Notes: a model not told the origin generated them from the sequence alone. A stretch of DNA of 64,000 bases from Epiperipatus broadwayi (GCA_028023455.1 JAQFVV010012507.1:3946901-4010900); one strand, 5' to 3'; shown: positions 22,676-35,137, counted from the stretch's first letter. Numbers and translations are program-made.

Positions 22676-24760
22676 TGTACCGGTATAAAACCACCACGCT
22701 TACTCATACACAGTACCCGAGTTCAAACCCAGTCCACGTTTAAGAGTAAATACCAAAACGCCAACTAAATTCAAACCCAAACCCCGGTATGACCAACCGA
22801 TGATGACTTTATAACAGCACGGGGTTATCCCTTTACTAGCTCAACTCAGAACACAGACTAAATTACTTACAGTTAATTATATATAGATCTATTATACTCT
22901 AGATATTGGAACGGTCATTCATGTAACGTATATATTTAAGTTGCCCATACAGACAGTAAGTGGCTACCTAGACTCAAGAGTAATAAGGTGGAGGACACAA
23001 AAGGTAGATTAAATAAAGTGTTTAATAAGAAAAATATAAAGCATATAAATATAACATTCAACAGTACGATAAGACTTCCATGAATCCTCTTGTATTTAGC
23101 TACTAGTCTTTAGCGATCATTTTGTCTAGTGAACAAACTCATGCCAATAGCTGTGTAGTTAAATGGTTGACGAGTGGTTAAGAGAATCAGAGTATTTGAG
23201 CATTGAAAAGATATTTATCTACAGGTTTTTTTTATTAACTTATTTTATTCGAATCGACTCGAGCCGTTACGTAGACGAACAGTTGGATGTGGTTTTATAT
23301 AAATACAGCGTGGAAGATAGATGTACTGGTGGTTGCCTATATTCAAAAGCCCTACAGTAATCACTTGCGGTGCATTAACGGAATACTGGGCGGCTTGTAC
23401 TTTGACAAGGCTTAATGCCCCCAAGTAGCTCCGGGACACGACAACCAGCCGGGATCCTTTCGAACCCGGTGATCCAAGAGATTACCTGGGAAAGAAACTG
23501 CTTTCAATCCCCAATGGTAGAATGGCGAGACGCTAACTTCAGCGAAGGGAAGGCATTGCCACAGACATCAAGGACGAGAACTTGAAGTGGATTTTTAAAA
23601 GAAATTATACAAAACCTGAAATCTATTCGTCTATTTCTACGCCTCCGGCTGAGATCCTTATCCCAATAAAATATAGCAGAATTAAACTGACCGCGAGAAC
23701 AATAATTAATTAAATTTACTCTGAAACCCTTGGCCCTCCAGGTTGACAGGCGATAGCGATAGTATTAAATTATACAGTGAGTTATTTCTCATATCATACA
23801 TGACATTAATATAACACTTTAAAACCAATATATATATATTTAGCATTGAACCTTAGATTGCAATTATATGACCACTTAAAATAGAATAATAAAGGGATTT
23901 AACATTTACCAACTCGAAATATAGAAGAATATTTAATTCAGGAAACGAAATTTACTTTTAAAATAACTTGATCATTATTGTACACTAGTTTTACACAGAG
24001 TTGGGAAATATTACTATTGGCATCGTTTGTTTATGGAATACGCAACACAAAAAAAAAATATAAATACATTCATTTGAATTATTATTACTCTTAATTACAA
24101 ATTTTATAACGATTACTCTTAATTACAATTTTTATAATTTATTTCTAAAGACTAGAGCAGAGGATTAAAAGAAAAGAAAATTTACTGACAGGTTAAACAA
24201 TAGCATTATAAACGACATAAAAACTTACATGTAATTTATTTGATTGATAACATTAAGCTCGGGAGAAAGTTAAAAGTTCGTGTAACACAGTTACTCTTCT
24301 TTCTTCATCCGGCTTGCTTTTCCCGATTGATATTTCCGACGAACGTAGGCGCGCATTTTGAAAGTTATTTGCAAGGCATTGTCAATTTGGAGATTGGAAG
24401 CTGGAAACTATGAAGCACTAACAACATGATCAGACAGCGGCATGAAGATTCAATTTGGCAGGACAGAGATCAGCTCCTGTCACTTAGCCCATCAACATTG
24501 CGGTTTACAGGTAAGCTTCTTAACAAAATTATAGGAATTACTCTAGCAGCTGCAGTGCTGTCTTAAGACTACCTCTCTCAACCACGTCAAAAGTTAGAAT
24601 CAGTTTTTCTCTAAGATGGCCACGATTGACCTTTCCGCCTGGTTTTTGTGTTTAGGCTCCGCCTACTTTCTCTAGCTTCCAGCCATCCAGCTTGACCATA
24701 CAACATTAATTATCCATTCCATTGTCCTTTTACTTTAAACGCAATTTTTAAATTGACACA
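22676..24760. other. Unidentified ~2-kb insert-like region with GC-richer ends
   Basis: Both ends are less AT-rich than the middle (22,680-23,600 and 24,290-24,720). 23,400-23,600 is the most GC-rich stretch of the first 25 kb and contains several CCGG/CCCGG sites. No convincing protein: a 65-codon frame at 23,163-23,360 matches nothing I know. The layout (edge at (TA)n, GC-rich head, AT-rich middle, mixed tail) resembles 2,126-5,330, but I could not align the two. Confidence 0.3.
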
Positions 24761-25285
24761 GTAATCACAAATCTACATTCCTTATCTATTTCGAATACAA
24801 TTTAATTACTCTGTACATTTGTGTAATTTAGATTTTAATTAAAAACACTGATCAAAGGAATGTGACTTTTGATCAGTATTTTTAAACGACTTTGTACAAT
24901 TTTAAAAAAAAAACTAAAATTCAAACAAATACGCCCGCAATAAACTTTAAATTAAATTGATATAAATCCACAGACCACGCACACACGAATATTATTTCAT
25001 GGTTTGTGACATTTATATACGGAATCTTACCTATTGATTTACAAAACATAAAATATATAACTAATCTTTTTATTATGACTGAAAATAGACCAATCTCACT
25101 GCGGGCAGATAGTGGTTCGAATTACCGTACTTAAAACACATGAAACGAAGATCGGTTCTTCGATCTGTCTGTTTCAATATATATATATGATAACAGATGG
25201 CATTCTACCAAAAACACCGTCAAGCGTAGTTTTCTGTTTACATAAATGTCAGAGCGAGTATTCACTATCTCTAACTTTAATTCCA

Positions 25286-25329
25286 CTTTCAGATCATGAT
25301 TTCAAGCTATTTTCTATCATCAGTGAAAG
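25286..25329 (-). ncRNA. Hammerhead ribozyme, left half of foldback element
   Basis: Minus strand: CTTTCA, CTGATGA, a 13-nt stem II segment, GAAA, TCATGATC, then TGAAAG. Stem I is a perfect 6 bp with sequence changed on both sides relative to the main family; stem III is the self-complementary ATCATGAT followed by the cleavage C. Stem II is weak (AG/CT only). Confidence 0.65.
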
Positions 25330-25593
25330 ACAGGAATAAGAAACTAGATCTAAACACAAACTCTGAGCATTTATGAAACAGTTTCTATTCAGCTTGCAAG
25401 CGTGAATCTTTTAGACACATTAATGTCTTCAAACTCAGCATAGCAAGCCAGATAGCAAGCCATGTAGCTATCTGGCTTGCTCTGCTGAGTTTGAAGACAT
25501 AAATGTGTCTAAAAGATTCATGCTTGCAAGCTGAATAGAAACTGTTTCATAAATACTCAGAGTTTGTGTTTAGATCTAGTTTCTTATTCCTGT

Positions 25594-25637
25594 CTTTCAC
25601 TGATGATAGAAAATAGCTTGAAATCATGATCTGAAAG
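25594..25637 (+). ncRNA. Hammerhead ribozyme, right half of foldback element
   Basis: Plus strand: CTTTCA 25594-25599, CTGATGA 25600-25606, GAAA 25620-25623, stem III ATCATGAT, cleavage C 25631, TGAAAG 25632-25637. Same fold as the left half. Confidence 0.65.
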
Positions 25638-25937
25638 TGGAATTAAAGTTAGAGATAGTGAATACTCGCTCTGACGTTTATGTAAACAGAAAACTACGCT
25701 TGACGGTGTTTTTGATAGAACGCCATCTGTTATCATAAATACAAGCGTTAGTAAGTTTTTTAACTTGTGTATTTTTTTGTTTTATATATATATGTGTGTG
25801 TGTGAATACAGAATTTGTAATGATTCTGTAGAAAAATTAAATTGAATATGTTTCTATTTCAAATATGCACAGGGATTAGACACACCTTTATAATATACAG
25901 ATTACAAATGCTTCTATGTAAAAATTAAATTGAATGT

Positions 25938-26412
25938 GGTTCTTCTTCAAATGTACACCTGCATCAAAGATGAATTAAACAAATGAATGACTCAAATCTA
26001 CAAACATGAATTAGATAATTAATATTTTGAATACATGGTTGACTTAGGCTACATCCATATTCTTGCATTAAAGAGGAGTAAATAATTGAATGACTTAAAT
26101 CTACAAATCTGAATTAGATAATTAATATGTTGATATAACTGAATGACATGAACTACATCCATATGCCTGGATAAAAGATGAATTAAGTAAATGAATGCTT
26201 AAATCTACAAACCTGAATTAAATGATTAATATTTTGAATACATGAGTGACTTAGGTTTAAATCCATATACCTGGATAAAGAAAGAGTTAAATAAATGAGT
26301 GACTTAAATCTACAAACCTGAATTAGATAATTAATGTTTTGAATAAATGAATGACTTGAACCAACATTCAGATACCTGGATCAAAAATGCACTAAATAAA
26401 GGAATGACAGAT
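25938..26412. repeat. ~104-bp minisatellite, about 4.5 diverged copies
   Basis: The phrase CTACAAACCTGAATTAGATAA recurs at about 26,000, 26,100, 26,203 and 26,309, each followed by TTAATATTTTGAATA, a CATCCATAT..CTGGAT block and AAATGAATGACTTAAAT. A partial copy precedes at ~25,938 and a decayed one follows at ~26,412. Copies look 80-90% alike, so this is older than the 418-bp arrays. Confidence 0.8.
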
Positions 26413-27150
26413 CTACATCTATATACCAAAATCAAGAATGAATATTTTGAACAGAACTTATAGTTTAAAGATGTATTGCACCAATCATCAATGGTTAGTA
26501 AAAGAATGATTTAGTGTGAATCAAACTGGCCTAGGTATATATGCATATATAGAAAAAATGTAAATCCAAAGAACTGTTAATAACTTTCGTTGTTAAATAA
26601 ATGAATCATTGTTACCTAAAAGTAATCTATCTAGTCAGTTTCATTTCACATCATTTATTGCATTCGTTAAGAAGAATCTCATGCCTTCTGAGCTATGTTG
26701 CCATAACCAGATCTGAGTAGGTAAGTAAGATTGTGAAAAACTGGAACTCTAATGGCACCATTTGGGAAACCAAACAATCAAATTTTCTAGATGTTTCCAG
26801 TCTCTTTAATATTACATTCTCTGGTGAGCAGGAAAGATTGTTGTAGGATGGTAAGATAAACATTGGGTAATACCAATCTTTGTTTCCATCCTGTAATATG
26901 CTCATCAGGAAATAAAATCAACCAAGTGAGGGGATAAAAAAGGAGATCCAGTTACAATAAATAAGACATATTTTACAGGTATATTAATATTAATTTTTTT
27001 AAGATAGATGAACCTACAAAATACATCTTTTATATGTGCAACCCATGAAAATCTTCATATATATAAAATAAAAGTAAAGGTAGGGTAATGGAAAATCATC
27101 ATCACTGAAAGTCAATAATAAAATTTAATACAATATTAAAATACATAAGA
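26413..27150. other. Non-coding AT-rich stretch
   Basis: No supported gene. A 70-codon minus-strand frame near 26.7-26.9 kb has no recognisable motif. Confidence 0.45.
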
Positions 27151-27618
27151 ATAACAATCCCCTACATTCCTAAAATATCTAACAAACTAATGAAAGCATT
27201 AAACGATAAATTTAACATAGCAGTTAGAACTCCACCTAATTCTAATAGATTGCTTAACAACTTTAAAGACCACATTGATCGATCATTCACCCCACACATG
27301 GTGTACTCTATTGCCTGCCCTCAGGCTGGATGCCATGCTATATATTATGGTGAAATGAAAGCTACAATCAATACTAGACTGGGTGAACATATTTACACAT
27401 TTAACAGAGCTCAGAAAAACAGCAACACATCCTCTGTATTCTTGGAGCATGCTAAACAATCTGGACACAACTTCACACTTGCCAATCCCATAATATTGTG
27501 CTCAGAATCAAATGATCACAAAAGAAAAATAAAGGAGGCATTTTACATCAAAGGAAACATCCATGCCATTAATAGAAATGATACTTGCTTCGAGATCTCG
27601 AAGAAATGGGCTACGTAA
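27151..27618 (+). pseudogene. Penelope-like element C-terminal remnant (linker plus GIY-YIG endonuclease)
   Basis: Open in frame from ~27,151 (ITIPYIPKISNKLMKAL, the conserved linker after the reverse transcriptase) to the stop at 27,616-27,618. The linker continues with KFNIAV and NSNRLLNNFKDHIDR. The nuclease domain follows: MVYSIACPQAGCHAIYYGEM (GIY half plus YIG, here YYG), INTRLGEHIY with the catalytic-region Arg and the EH pair, SSVFLEHAKQSGH, PIILCSESNDHKRKIKEAFYI with the conserved Glu and basic run, then INRND and the terminal W. In intact elements this domain nicks target DNA for priming. No RT domain is visible upstream, so this is a 5'-truncated copy, and YIG to YYG suggests loss of function. 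A hammerhead-like motif lies ~50 bp downstream. Confidence 0.8.
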
Positions 27619-27670
27619 TACTAGTTTATTTGAATATTTGTATTTGCATATTTTATTATACATTTTATGA

Positions 27671-27715
27671 AGGCTATGAATATGAGGCATGGATCCTCGA
27701 AAACGTTAAGCCGAT
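27671..27715 (+). ncRNA. Degenerate hammerhead-like motif at the 3' end of the Penelope-like remnant
   Basis: GAGG (27684-27687) pairs with CCTC (27695-27698), followed directly by GAAAACGTTAAGCC, close to the GAAAC-GTT-x-GCC end typical of Penelope-type hammerheads; GGCT upstream can pair with AGCC. The CTGATGA core has decayed to AATATGA. Probably a dead ribozyme. Confidence 0.4.
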
Positions 27716-29170
27716 AAACTTTAATACTAATTAATATCTTCTCTAATTAGCAATTATATATTTTACATATAATGAGAAGTAAAGCTATATTTATTACATA
27801 AGTAATGTTATATGTTGTAAGTACATGAGAAAACTTGATATTTCTCTGAGAGATCAGCCCCGTTAACTCCCTAGAGTAATTATGATTAACTATAAATCCA
27901 CCAACATTATCAATAATAATAAAAAAACTTAAGTAATAACCATTCATTATCATGAATGATCAATAATAAAAGTATATCACATCAACAGTCAATCTTCAAA
28001 TTGGATTTGAAATGGGTCTACTATAGACCAGACCAACTATTTAGCATTGGTGCACCAACTAAATGCTCATTTATCAGAATACATAATAATTAAAACTATA
28101 ATGCTGAGATATTAAAACAATCTGATCATCATTAATGCTCTGTTTACATAGTACAATTAAAGTACTGCCCAACTATAATTTAAATTCTAATAGAGACTAA
28201 ACTAAAATAAAATGTAGTGGATGGACATTAAAGAATATAGTCATTATCATTATCATTTTTGGGATATCATCATCTTCACTGGATTACCATACACTAATAT
28301 ACACCCTCTTTTATATATCAGACCATTATGAATGCATCTATCTTAGGGAACATAAGTTGTATAACTATTACTGTGATCAAGAGATGATGCAACATATAAT
28401 ATTCTAAACTATTTAGAATCAAGTTACTGCAATAATTTTAACAATGATATATAAGTTTATTAATAACAACAAAAATGATATTAATGACTTTAGAATATGG
28501 ATATACATACATAAATCTTCTGATTGTGATTAATATACAAATTTTAAGTTATTACATTGGGTTTACATATATGTTCCAAAATACAATATATATATATATA
28601 TGTATAATTTTAAAAATGAATATATTTGAATTGTCATTAAATAATACAATAAATGACTAAAATTTATATATAACTGTCTATCTGACACACATTGGTATTT
28701 ATACATATATGTATAGTATACAATTGATAATAATATTTCAATCATCATATAAAATACAATAATTGATTAAATTTTAAAGTATTATATTTCAATAATACAA
28801 ATTGTAACTTAGACCCATGCATTCTCAGCATTAATAAAAACAGCTAATATGTGTATTTAAATATTGGTCTTCTTTGAGCCCAAATGTTTCTGATTTTGCA
28901 ACTCAAAATAAACATGGGGTCATTACCAAACTTTATGCTTTATAATATTTATGAAAAGCATACTTAACATTGACTCTATATGTGAGTTTGTAACAGGAAC
29001 AGAAGAAAAGCAAAAGCATTTATTGTTTGAATAAAGTAACATAGTAAATACATCAAGATTTTTTATTACACAAATATACCTAAAACAAAATGCCACTATA
29101 CATTCAGTTGCAGAGTATTTTCCAAAATAGTACTTCACAGAAATCAAGTAGGGTAACAATATTTACCTGA
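27716..29170. other. AT-rich non-coding DNA
   Basis: No gene, no clear repeat. Several 60-80-codon frames exist on both strands, but they are low-complexity and unsupported. Confidence 0.5.
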
Positions 29171-29464
29171 AGGTTTGTGGTGAAACTCTCCACATGTATT
29201 TCCACACAGAGCAAGCCGATTAATCAATGGTTTTTAGAAGGCTTGTGCATAAAATTCCCATTTACTGTAGCCTGCTCATCCAATGTTCCCAGACTAGTTT
29301 CTGGCTTGTGATCTTTTTCAGTGAGAAGTCTTGGATCTTAGAGCACTGTACCATTGATTACTATGGCTTGTGCTGTGTGACAATATGTATAGAGAGTTTT
29401 GTCTGTTTTAATAACAGTTATAAGCAAGCATAAGAAATGGTTATCATGGGAGGTTTGTGGTGAA
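29171..29464. mobile_element. 266-bp hammerhead-like element with 14-bp target-site duplication
   Basis: The 14-mer AGGTTTGTGGTGAA occurs at 29,171-29,184 and again at 29,451-29,464, exactly flanking a 266-bp element (29,185-29,450). The element shares AGGCTTGTGCATAAAAT, CCCAGACTAGTTTCT, CAGTGAGAAG-like and TTTTAATAACAGTTATAAGCAAGCATAAGAAATGG with the foldback elements at 34.95-35.38 kb and 59.18-59.62 kb, so it is a mobile family. It has no ORF and is non-autonomous. A single half-element here, against inverted double elements elsewhere, suggests the foldback form is derived. Confidence 0.75.
29286..29327 (-). ncRNA. Hammerhead-like motif of the second family
   Basis: Minus strand: TTCTCA, then CTGAAAA (core with G8 changed), stem II region ending GCCA, GAAA, CTAGT plus C, then TGGGAA. 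Stem I TTCTCA/TGGGAA pairs over 6 bp with one T-G wobble; stem III is ACTAGT. The core mutation makes it likely inactive. Confidence 0.5.
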
Positions 29465-29995
29465 TGTATATTAGATGTGATGATATGTTGAACTATTTTT
29501 ATCAACTATTATTAAATGTTGAATGTGTAAAAAAGTTTAAACTGTATTTAAACTTTCTTTTAAGTGAAAACAACTTGCTTTAGTATACATTCTACACTTA
29601 TGGAAATAGACCAACATATTATCACCAGAAGTACAACATTTTTTTTATTATGTTATTATTGTGCATAAAATAATACAAGAAGACAACTTTAATGATTTTT
29701 AAAAACAAGTTACAGATAATATGATAAAAAGATACAAAAACACCCTATCAATTTTGTCACTGTTACTCAATGCTCTAACCTCTAGTGAGATGTATTTTAT
29801 GTTTTTCATTTCATACTATTATAGTATAATTCATTAAATACTATTGAAAAGTCCTCATTGTTGCATTCTCTGACTAACATTGTATTTTTTATTTCCTTTT
29901 TAAATTGAAATATCAATAGTGCAATGTGTGATCTTACATCCCACCAATACACATTAAACACTCTTGTCTACTTAAATTCCTGGATCCACAATGAC

Positions 29996-29999
<4 letters not shown>
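29465..29999. other. AT-rich non-coding DNA
   Basis: No gene or element recognised between the 266-bp element and the long (TA)n tract. Confidence 0.5.

Positions 30000-30083
<84 letters not shown>
30000..30083. repeat. Long (TA)n microsatellite, ~84 bp
   Basis: Uninterrupted alternating TA; lies ~480 bp outside the visible left end of the giant inverted repeat. Confidence 0.95.
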
Positions 30084-30085
<2 letters not shown>

Positions 30086-30567
30086 CAAAATTCTCATTGA
30101 CTATGTAATGCATATACTTTGTAAGCAGAAATCAAACTTGTCCTTCAAAGATAAAGGTCTGCAGCCATCAAAGTAAAAATCCTAAATGAGAATATCTCAT
30201 TAAAGATGGATAAAAGCTAAAATAAAAGTGGATGGATTTAATTTCAGCAAACTAAGGGATATTAAATTACAAATCCCCAGAAATGGCATTAAATTTATTT
30301 GATACTTTGAAAGAATTTTCAATCTTTAGCCACTGAGGAATTATATTGATTTCAACATGAGATTCCCAACAGACAATATCTAGCTATTCAACAACTCAAG
30401 AACTTTGATCAACTACATATATAGAGAAACATATAACTATGCACTGCTAAATGTAAAGTTATCTAATTGGGAAGAGATTCATCAGTAACTGCCAAGATTG
30501 CATTCATCTCAAAACAGCATCTATCCATCTATGCTAAAGACATTACTATCTTTACTACTAAGATGTG

Positions 30568-31828
30568 AAGATGTAATTCAAGACATGTTATACAAAAAAG
30601 AAAGTCAGATCACTAACATACATGTTTAAAACATTTGAGTCCAGCCAATTGGATCATGAACTGTAGAAGTAGGCACATTCTTTTATGTACTCTTGATTTA
30701 AATAATTAAATAATTAATTTTATGTATAAATATTTTGCATTTCTTTCCTTTACCATAAGTTGAGAATGGGAAGATATAAATTCTTAATATACTAGAAAGA
30801 GAAAAAAATATTATTAGTTTAATTTTAAATTTGAAATAAAATAGTGTCAGTTATGAACGTGCTTGCAGATAAATTTGATTATCACCAGGATCAGATGTTA
30901 TAATTTTCCACATTAAATAACAACACTTGTATGTTACACTATTATTTGTTGTTTGTTTGTTGATACTAATCATTTTGTCATTTGCTTGTTTTTCCAATGT
31001 AAATGATTAAAAACTTCTAGCGCAAATGGTCTTTTCCATCATTATAAAAACAAATCACAAGAAAAACGGTCGATTCCAGACCACCACCACACTGTTTAAT
31101 ATGAAATAATCAATAAATATTTCGCAAATGTATAGATAAATAATAACACGTTTTAAAGTTTTTTGTTAGCATTGATATCGAATGATTACTCTTTGAGAGG
31201 AAAAGAGTGATTGAATTAATAAATATCAACTGTATTGATCAAAGAATAGTTATAGATATCTAAACAAATTAAGCGCTTTTTTTTATAATGTCTCATTGAT
31301 AGTAATAATAACAAGTCAGATGTCACATGACTTATATATAGCTTGCACTTACAATGTCTCATTGAATAAATGTAAATAAATTTGTTAAACATATAATTTC
31401 AAATTAAAGTCATCCATTTGCATTTTTCTTTATTCATTTATCAATTTAACACATATTAACATAATAAAAATAGTAATATAAATATTCCCTGAAGTTGAAT
31501 ATTATGTGTATTATTTCTAAGCTCAAATTCTGAGATAAATTTAATTTAAGGATAAATAAAAAAAGATGAGCATACAGGGAGATATTTGATGTATTTTGAA
31601 TGCTAACATGGCAACTCCTATGAGAGTGATCAGGGTAGATATGAGTTTAAAAGTATAGGAATTCTAGATGCACTTACTCACATTATGAAGGCTTATTAAG
31701 TATACTGCTATGAAAAGTCAAGACCTGTTCCATTACAATAGTTTTATATTTCCTTAAATCAAATGTAAAAATTAAAGTAAATCATCATTAATTTTTTCAA
31801 AAGAAATTGTATGAAGTCAGCACTCAAA
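30568..31828. other. AT-rich arm DNA, no gene seen (mirror 62,740-64,000)
   Basis: No supported ORF, RNA or element in either arm copy. Confidence 0.5.
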
Positions 31829-31946
31829 CCATAACAATATTGTCTGCAATACTATATATTTTTTATTTTAAATATAGTGAAGATATATCACTTATATAAA
31901 TTAAAAATAAAATAAGACATAAGGTAGGCCTTTGTGGTATACCATA
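31829..31946 (-). pseudogene. Non-LTR reverse transcriptase relic (left arm)
   Basis: Mirror of the relic at 62,620-62,736. On the minus strand it reads the GIPQ block, LFLIYISDI and, after a stop, ADNIV in place of ADD. Only ~40 codons are recognisable. Confidence 0.5.
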
Positions 31947-32362
31947 ATGTACTACTGTAATCCTTTAAATCAGTAATGCACAACTTTTTTACAATTGTTA
32001 TCAACTTCCTCTGATAAAAATTTAACCAGATTCATTGTTTCCTTTACCTTGCCTAAATCATAAATGTAAATACGTAAAGATATTCATAATACAACAGTAG
32101 TAGTTTTAATTAAAATATAAATTTATATTTCTTAATATTTTAATATTAAGCAGTTATGATTTGATTTGCCATTTTTAAAATAAATCATATACTTACTTAA
32201 AAAAATTGTGTAATATTACAAAAATAATTATTTTCAAGTGGATTTTTATCTATTTTTAAAAAATTAAATTCTGTCAAAAAATTACCATTATTCAAAACTT
32301 TTCTTCGAATCTATAAAATTTTATTTAATTTTTTTTATATTTATATAGATTTTTGTCTTATC

Positions 32363-32510
32363 TCTCTCTCTCTCTATATATATATATATAGATGGATGGA
32401 TGGATGGATGGAGAGATAGATAGATGGGGGAGGGAGGGGGAGAGAGAGAGGGAGGGAGGGAGGGAGAGAGGGAGGGAGAGAGAGATAGATAGATAGATAG
32501 ATAGACAGAT
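32363..32510. repeat. Compound microsatellite (CT)n-(TA)n-(GGAT)n-(GGGA)n-(GATA)n
   Basis: Consecutive simple repeats with purine/pyrimidine strand bias; mirror copy at 62,040-62,207, where the order matches but the GGAT part is longer. Confidence 0.9.
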
Positions 32511-33846
32511 TTGCGTCTTTTTTCTCTTGAATTGTAAGTTATTTAAAATAGTGGTAATGCAGTCATTGGTCATGACCCTTCAGTAAGACATGCAAACATT
32601 GTTAGAGGTCACAACATTTTTTAAGAATTTCTTTTAAATGTTTTATATAAGTCTAATTATATGCAATAATATTGAGATTTCTATCTAGAGATGATGTCAA
32701 ATTGTATACATGATTATAGAATACAGACAATACACTTCCAACAGAAACAAAACTATACTGATAGTATTACTTCTAAGAGAAAGTGACCTTTCAATAGTGC
32801 AGAAAGTATAAGAAAATGAAAATTAATTTGTGATTATCCAAAAGTGAGATGTTGCCTTTTTAAAAATAGATACACTATAATATGAACTTTCATGCATGTG
32901 GAAAATGACTTGGCTCTTAATATAAGATGAAATAAACAAACAAGAATATATATAAAAATAGATTGACTGAACAAACAGAATATCCATACATAAGACGGAG
33001 TAAAAGCAAGAACAAAACAAATAGCATATCTTGTTTTGATACACTGTCTGTTGACACAAATGAAAAAAAAAAAACAATAAGAAACATTTTTCATTATTTT
33101 AAACTTCAAACAAATTATTATCATTGCATTTTATAATAACTTTAATTTTATTTGACAAAGGTGTCTGTAGTAAGAATCCACTAATTTTCATTTCAGAGAA
33201 ATATTTTTAATAATAAAAAATGTTTGAAAATTTGAAAGTTTAATTTTCTGACATCAAAATCAATTTTAGTATAATTTTAATTTAATAAAGTCCCATACAA
33301 GGATTTAAAATTTATTTCATTATTTTTTTTATTATATTAAGAATTATCGATCTGTGTCATCTATCATCCCATGACAATTTTTAAAACAAACCATTGATGT
33401 TACATAAAAAAATTACATTTATTTTGAAATATCATCATTCAAAACAATAATATTATTCTAGTTTTCATTAAATAATATTTTGTAGTTTATTATGGGATAA
33501 CTTATTAACATACAAATAAACATTTCTTCCTTGCTTAAATTAAATAATTTTAACACAGTCACAAAATGTACTAAAATAAAAAAAGTTTAAATAAAGATAA
33601 TACATAATTTAGATGCTAACTTGGTCCCATACCATATTACATACAACATTGATTGATAAGAATGTGATATATGTGTAGCTTAAATAAAACCACATCCATG
33701 TAGTAAGGTCACACAGTGTAAGATAAGTCCAAAGTGACCAAACACTATCAGACAATTCCATATTTATGTTAGCCTAAATACTAGTGAGAAAAAATGCAAA
33801 TTCAGAGGAAAATACAAGTTCAGCAAAATGATTTAGAAAGACACAA

Positions 33847-33847
<1 letters not shown>
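32511..33847. other. AT-rich arm DNA, no supported gene
   Basis: Holds a ~96-codon minus-strand frame (mirror 61.43-61.73 kb) rich in F, Y and I with no recognisable domain. An acceptor-like TTTGTGTCAACAG precedes part of it in the right arm. I do not call it a gene. Confidence 0.4.

Positions 33848-33900
<53 letters not shown>
33848..33900. repeat. (CA)n-(TA)n microsatellite
   Basis: (CA)9 followed by (TA)17; mirror at ~60,655-60,706, with an interrupted TA part. Confidence 0.95.
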
Positions 33901-33904
<4 letters not shown>

Positions 33905-35092
33905 CACTCACTTCATCCCTTAGAATGTCAATTGCTGATGTTGCTATTAGGGTACTTATAAACCTAGAACATTTATTTGGAATGATCAGATACCGACTAA
34001 TGATGATAAGCTTTTTAACGTAAAATAAATTACTTGCCCCTGACAAAGGAATTAGGTTATAGTATAAGCTTCATAACTATTAAAAAATTAATAGACAGCT
34101 TACAGCAAAATTATATCAGCCAAAGTAACTTAACAATAAGAAAGTTTATTAACATTAACAGAAAATATAGAAATGAATAAATATTTCATCTATGAATGTG
34201 TTCATAGAGTACTTTATTTTTTGACGGACCATCTTGACAGTTAAATTGTTTTCCCTTTTTTAAGTAATTTGATAATATTAAATAATATTTTTGTTAACAT
34301 TGTTTTCGTGATATGCGATATATGTGTGAGTAACTTTTATTAAAAATGAAGAAGAAAAATCTTCAATTTATTTCATCAAATGTCTGTACATATGCGCACT
34401 AGCTGACGCATATTTGTGTCCAGATCTATACTACCAGATAGTTATATGGAAAATAATCAGAGCTATTAAATATGAGAGAGGCATGAGAAACTAATTCAGA
34501 GATGTTCCATGCCTAAATAATAAGGTCAACAAATCCAGGTGATGGGATTCAGTTTAAAAGAATATGAGCTTGACAGAAAATTGGCATATCAGAGGCTCTT
34601 AGAATTCATCAATATATAATGATAATATAAAACAAAGCAAGAATGGTAATTATTTCAATGCTGGGGCATGCCAGAATAAATAAACTCTGATTGATCAGTA
34701 GGTGACCTGGGTGTCCAGAGGTAGTACAAAATAATATTAACTGGGTAATAATGTAGCTAACACTGGTGACGTAAAATAAATGCGTTAAAAATGTAGTGTT
34801 TCTATGGAATTTTTTACGTCCACACACCCTAGTAGATCAACACTTTTATAAAATAGCATGTTATATGCAAGCATGGAAAAATCATAACAAATTTAAATAT
34901 AATCTTGTACATATGTAAAATAAAATAAACAATTAAACATCACGTGATCACCATTTTTTATGCTTGCTCATAACTGTTATTAAAACAGGCAAAACTCATC
35001 TTCCAGTAGTGCCACTCAGTGCAAGCCAGAGTAATCAATGAATTCCAGAAGGCTTGTGCATAAAATACCTATCTAATGCCCACTCATAAATA

Positions 35093-35137
35093 TCCCCTGA
35101 CAATTTTCTAGCTTATGGATTTTGTCAGTGAGGAGCC
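35093..35137 (-). ncRNA. Hammerhead-like motif, left half (decayed)
   Basis: Minus strand: CTCCTCA, CTGACAA (core changed at T7 and G8), segment ending AGCTA, GAAA, ATTGTC, AGGGG. Stem I keeps CCTC/GGGG pairing but has an A-A mismatch next to the core. Confidence 0.35.

Larger units (their letters stand above)
25189..25785. mobile_element. Foldback hammerhead element, diverged relative of the 418-bp monomer
   Basis: Two ~270-bp inverted halves (25,189-25,455 and 25,466-25,735) meet at a short central palindrome around GCTATCTGGCTTGC. Each half aligns with the 418-bp monomer: GATGGC near the edge, GTTTACATAAA, AGAAACTAGATCTAAA, CAGCTTGCAAGCGTGAAT, GTCTTCAAACTCAGC. Each half has its own hammerhead with different stem sequences. 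The element lies in (TA)n on both sides. Orientation is head-to-head, as in the arrays. Confidence 0.75.

Noticed and set aside
23163-23360. 65-codon frame starting MVDEWLRESEYLSIEK
   Set aside because: Mixed composition but no recognisable domain and no second copy to support it.
23445-23480. tRNA T-arm / B-box-like sequence (GGTTCGAAAGG on the minus strand)
   Set aside because: The T-stem does not pair, and no acceptor or anticodon arm surrounds it.
29991-30176. Tyr-Ile dipeptide frames here and at 39.0, 40.0, 43.5, 54.4 and 55.4 kb
   Set aside because: Translations of (TA)n microsatellites.
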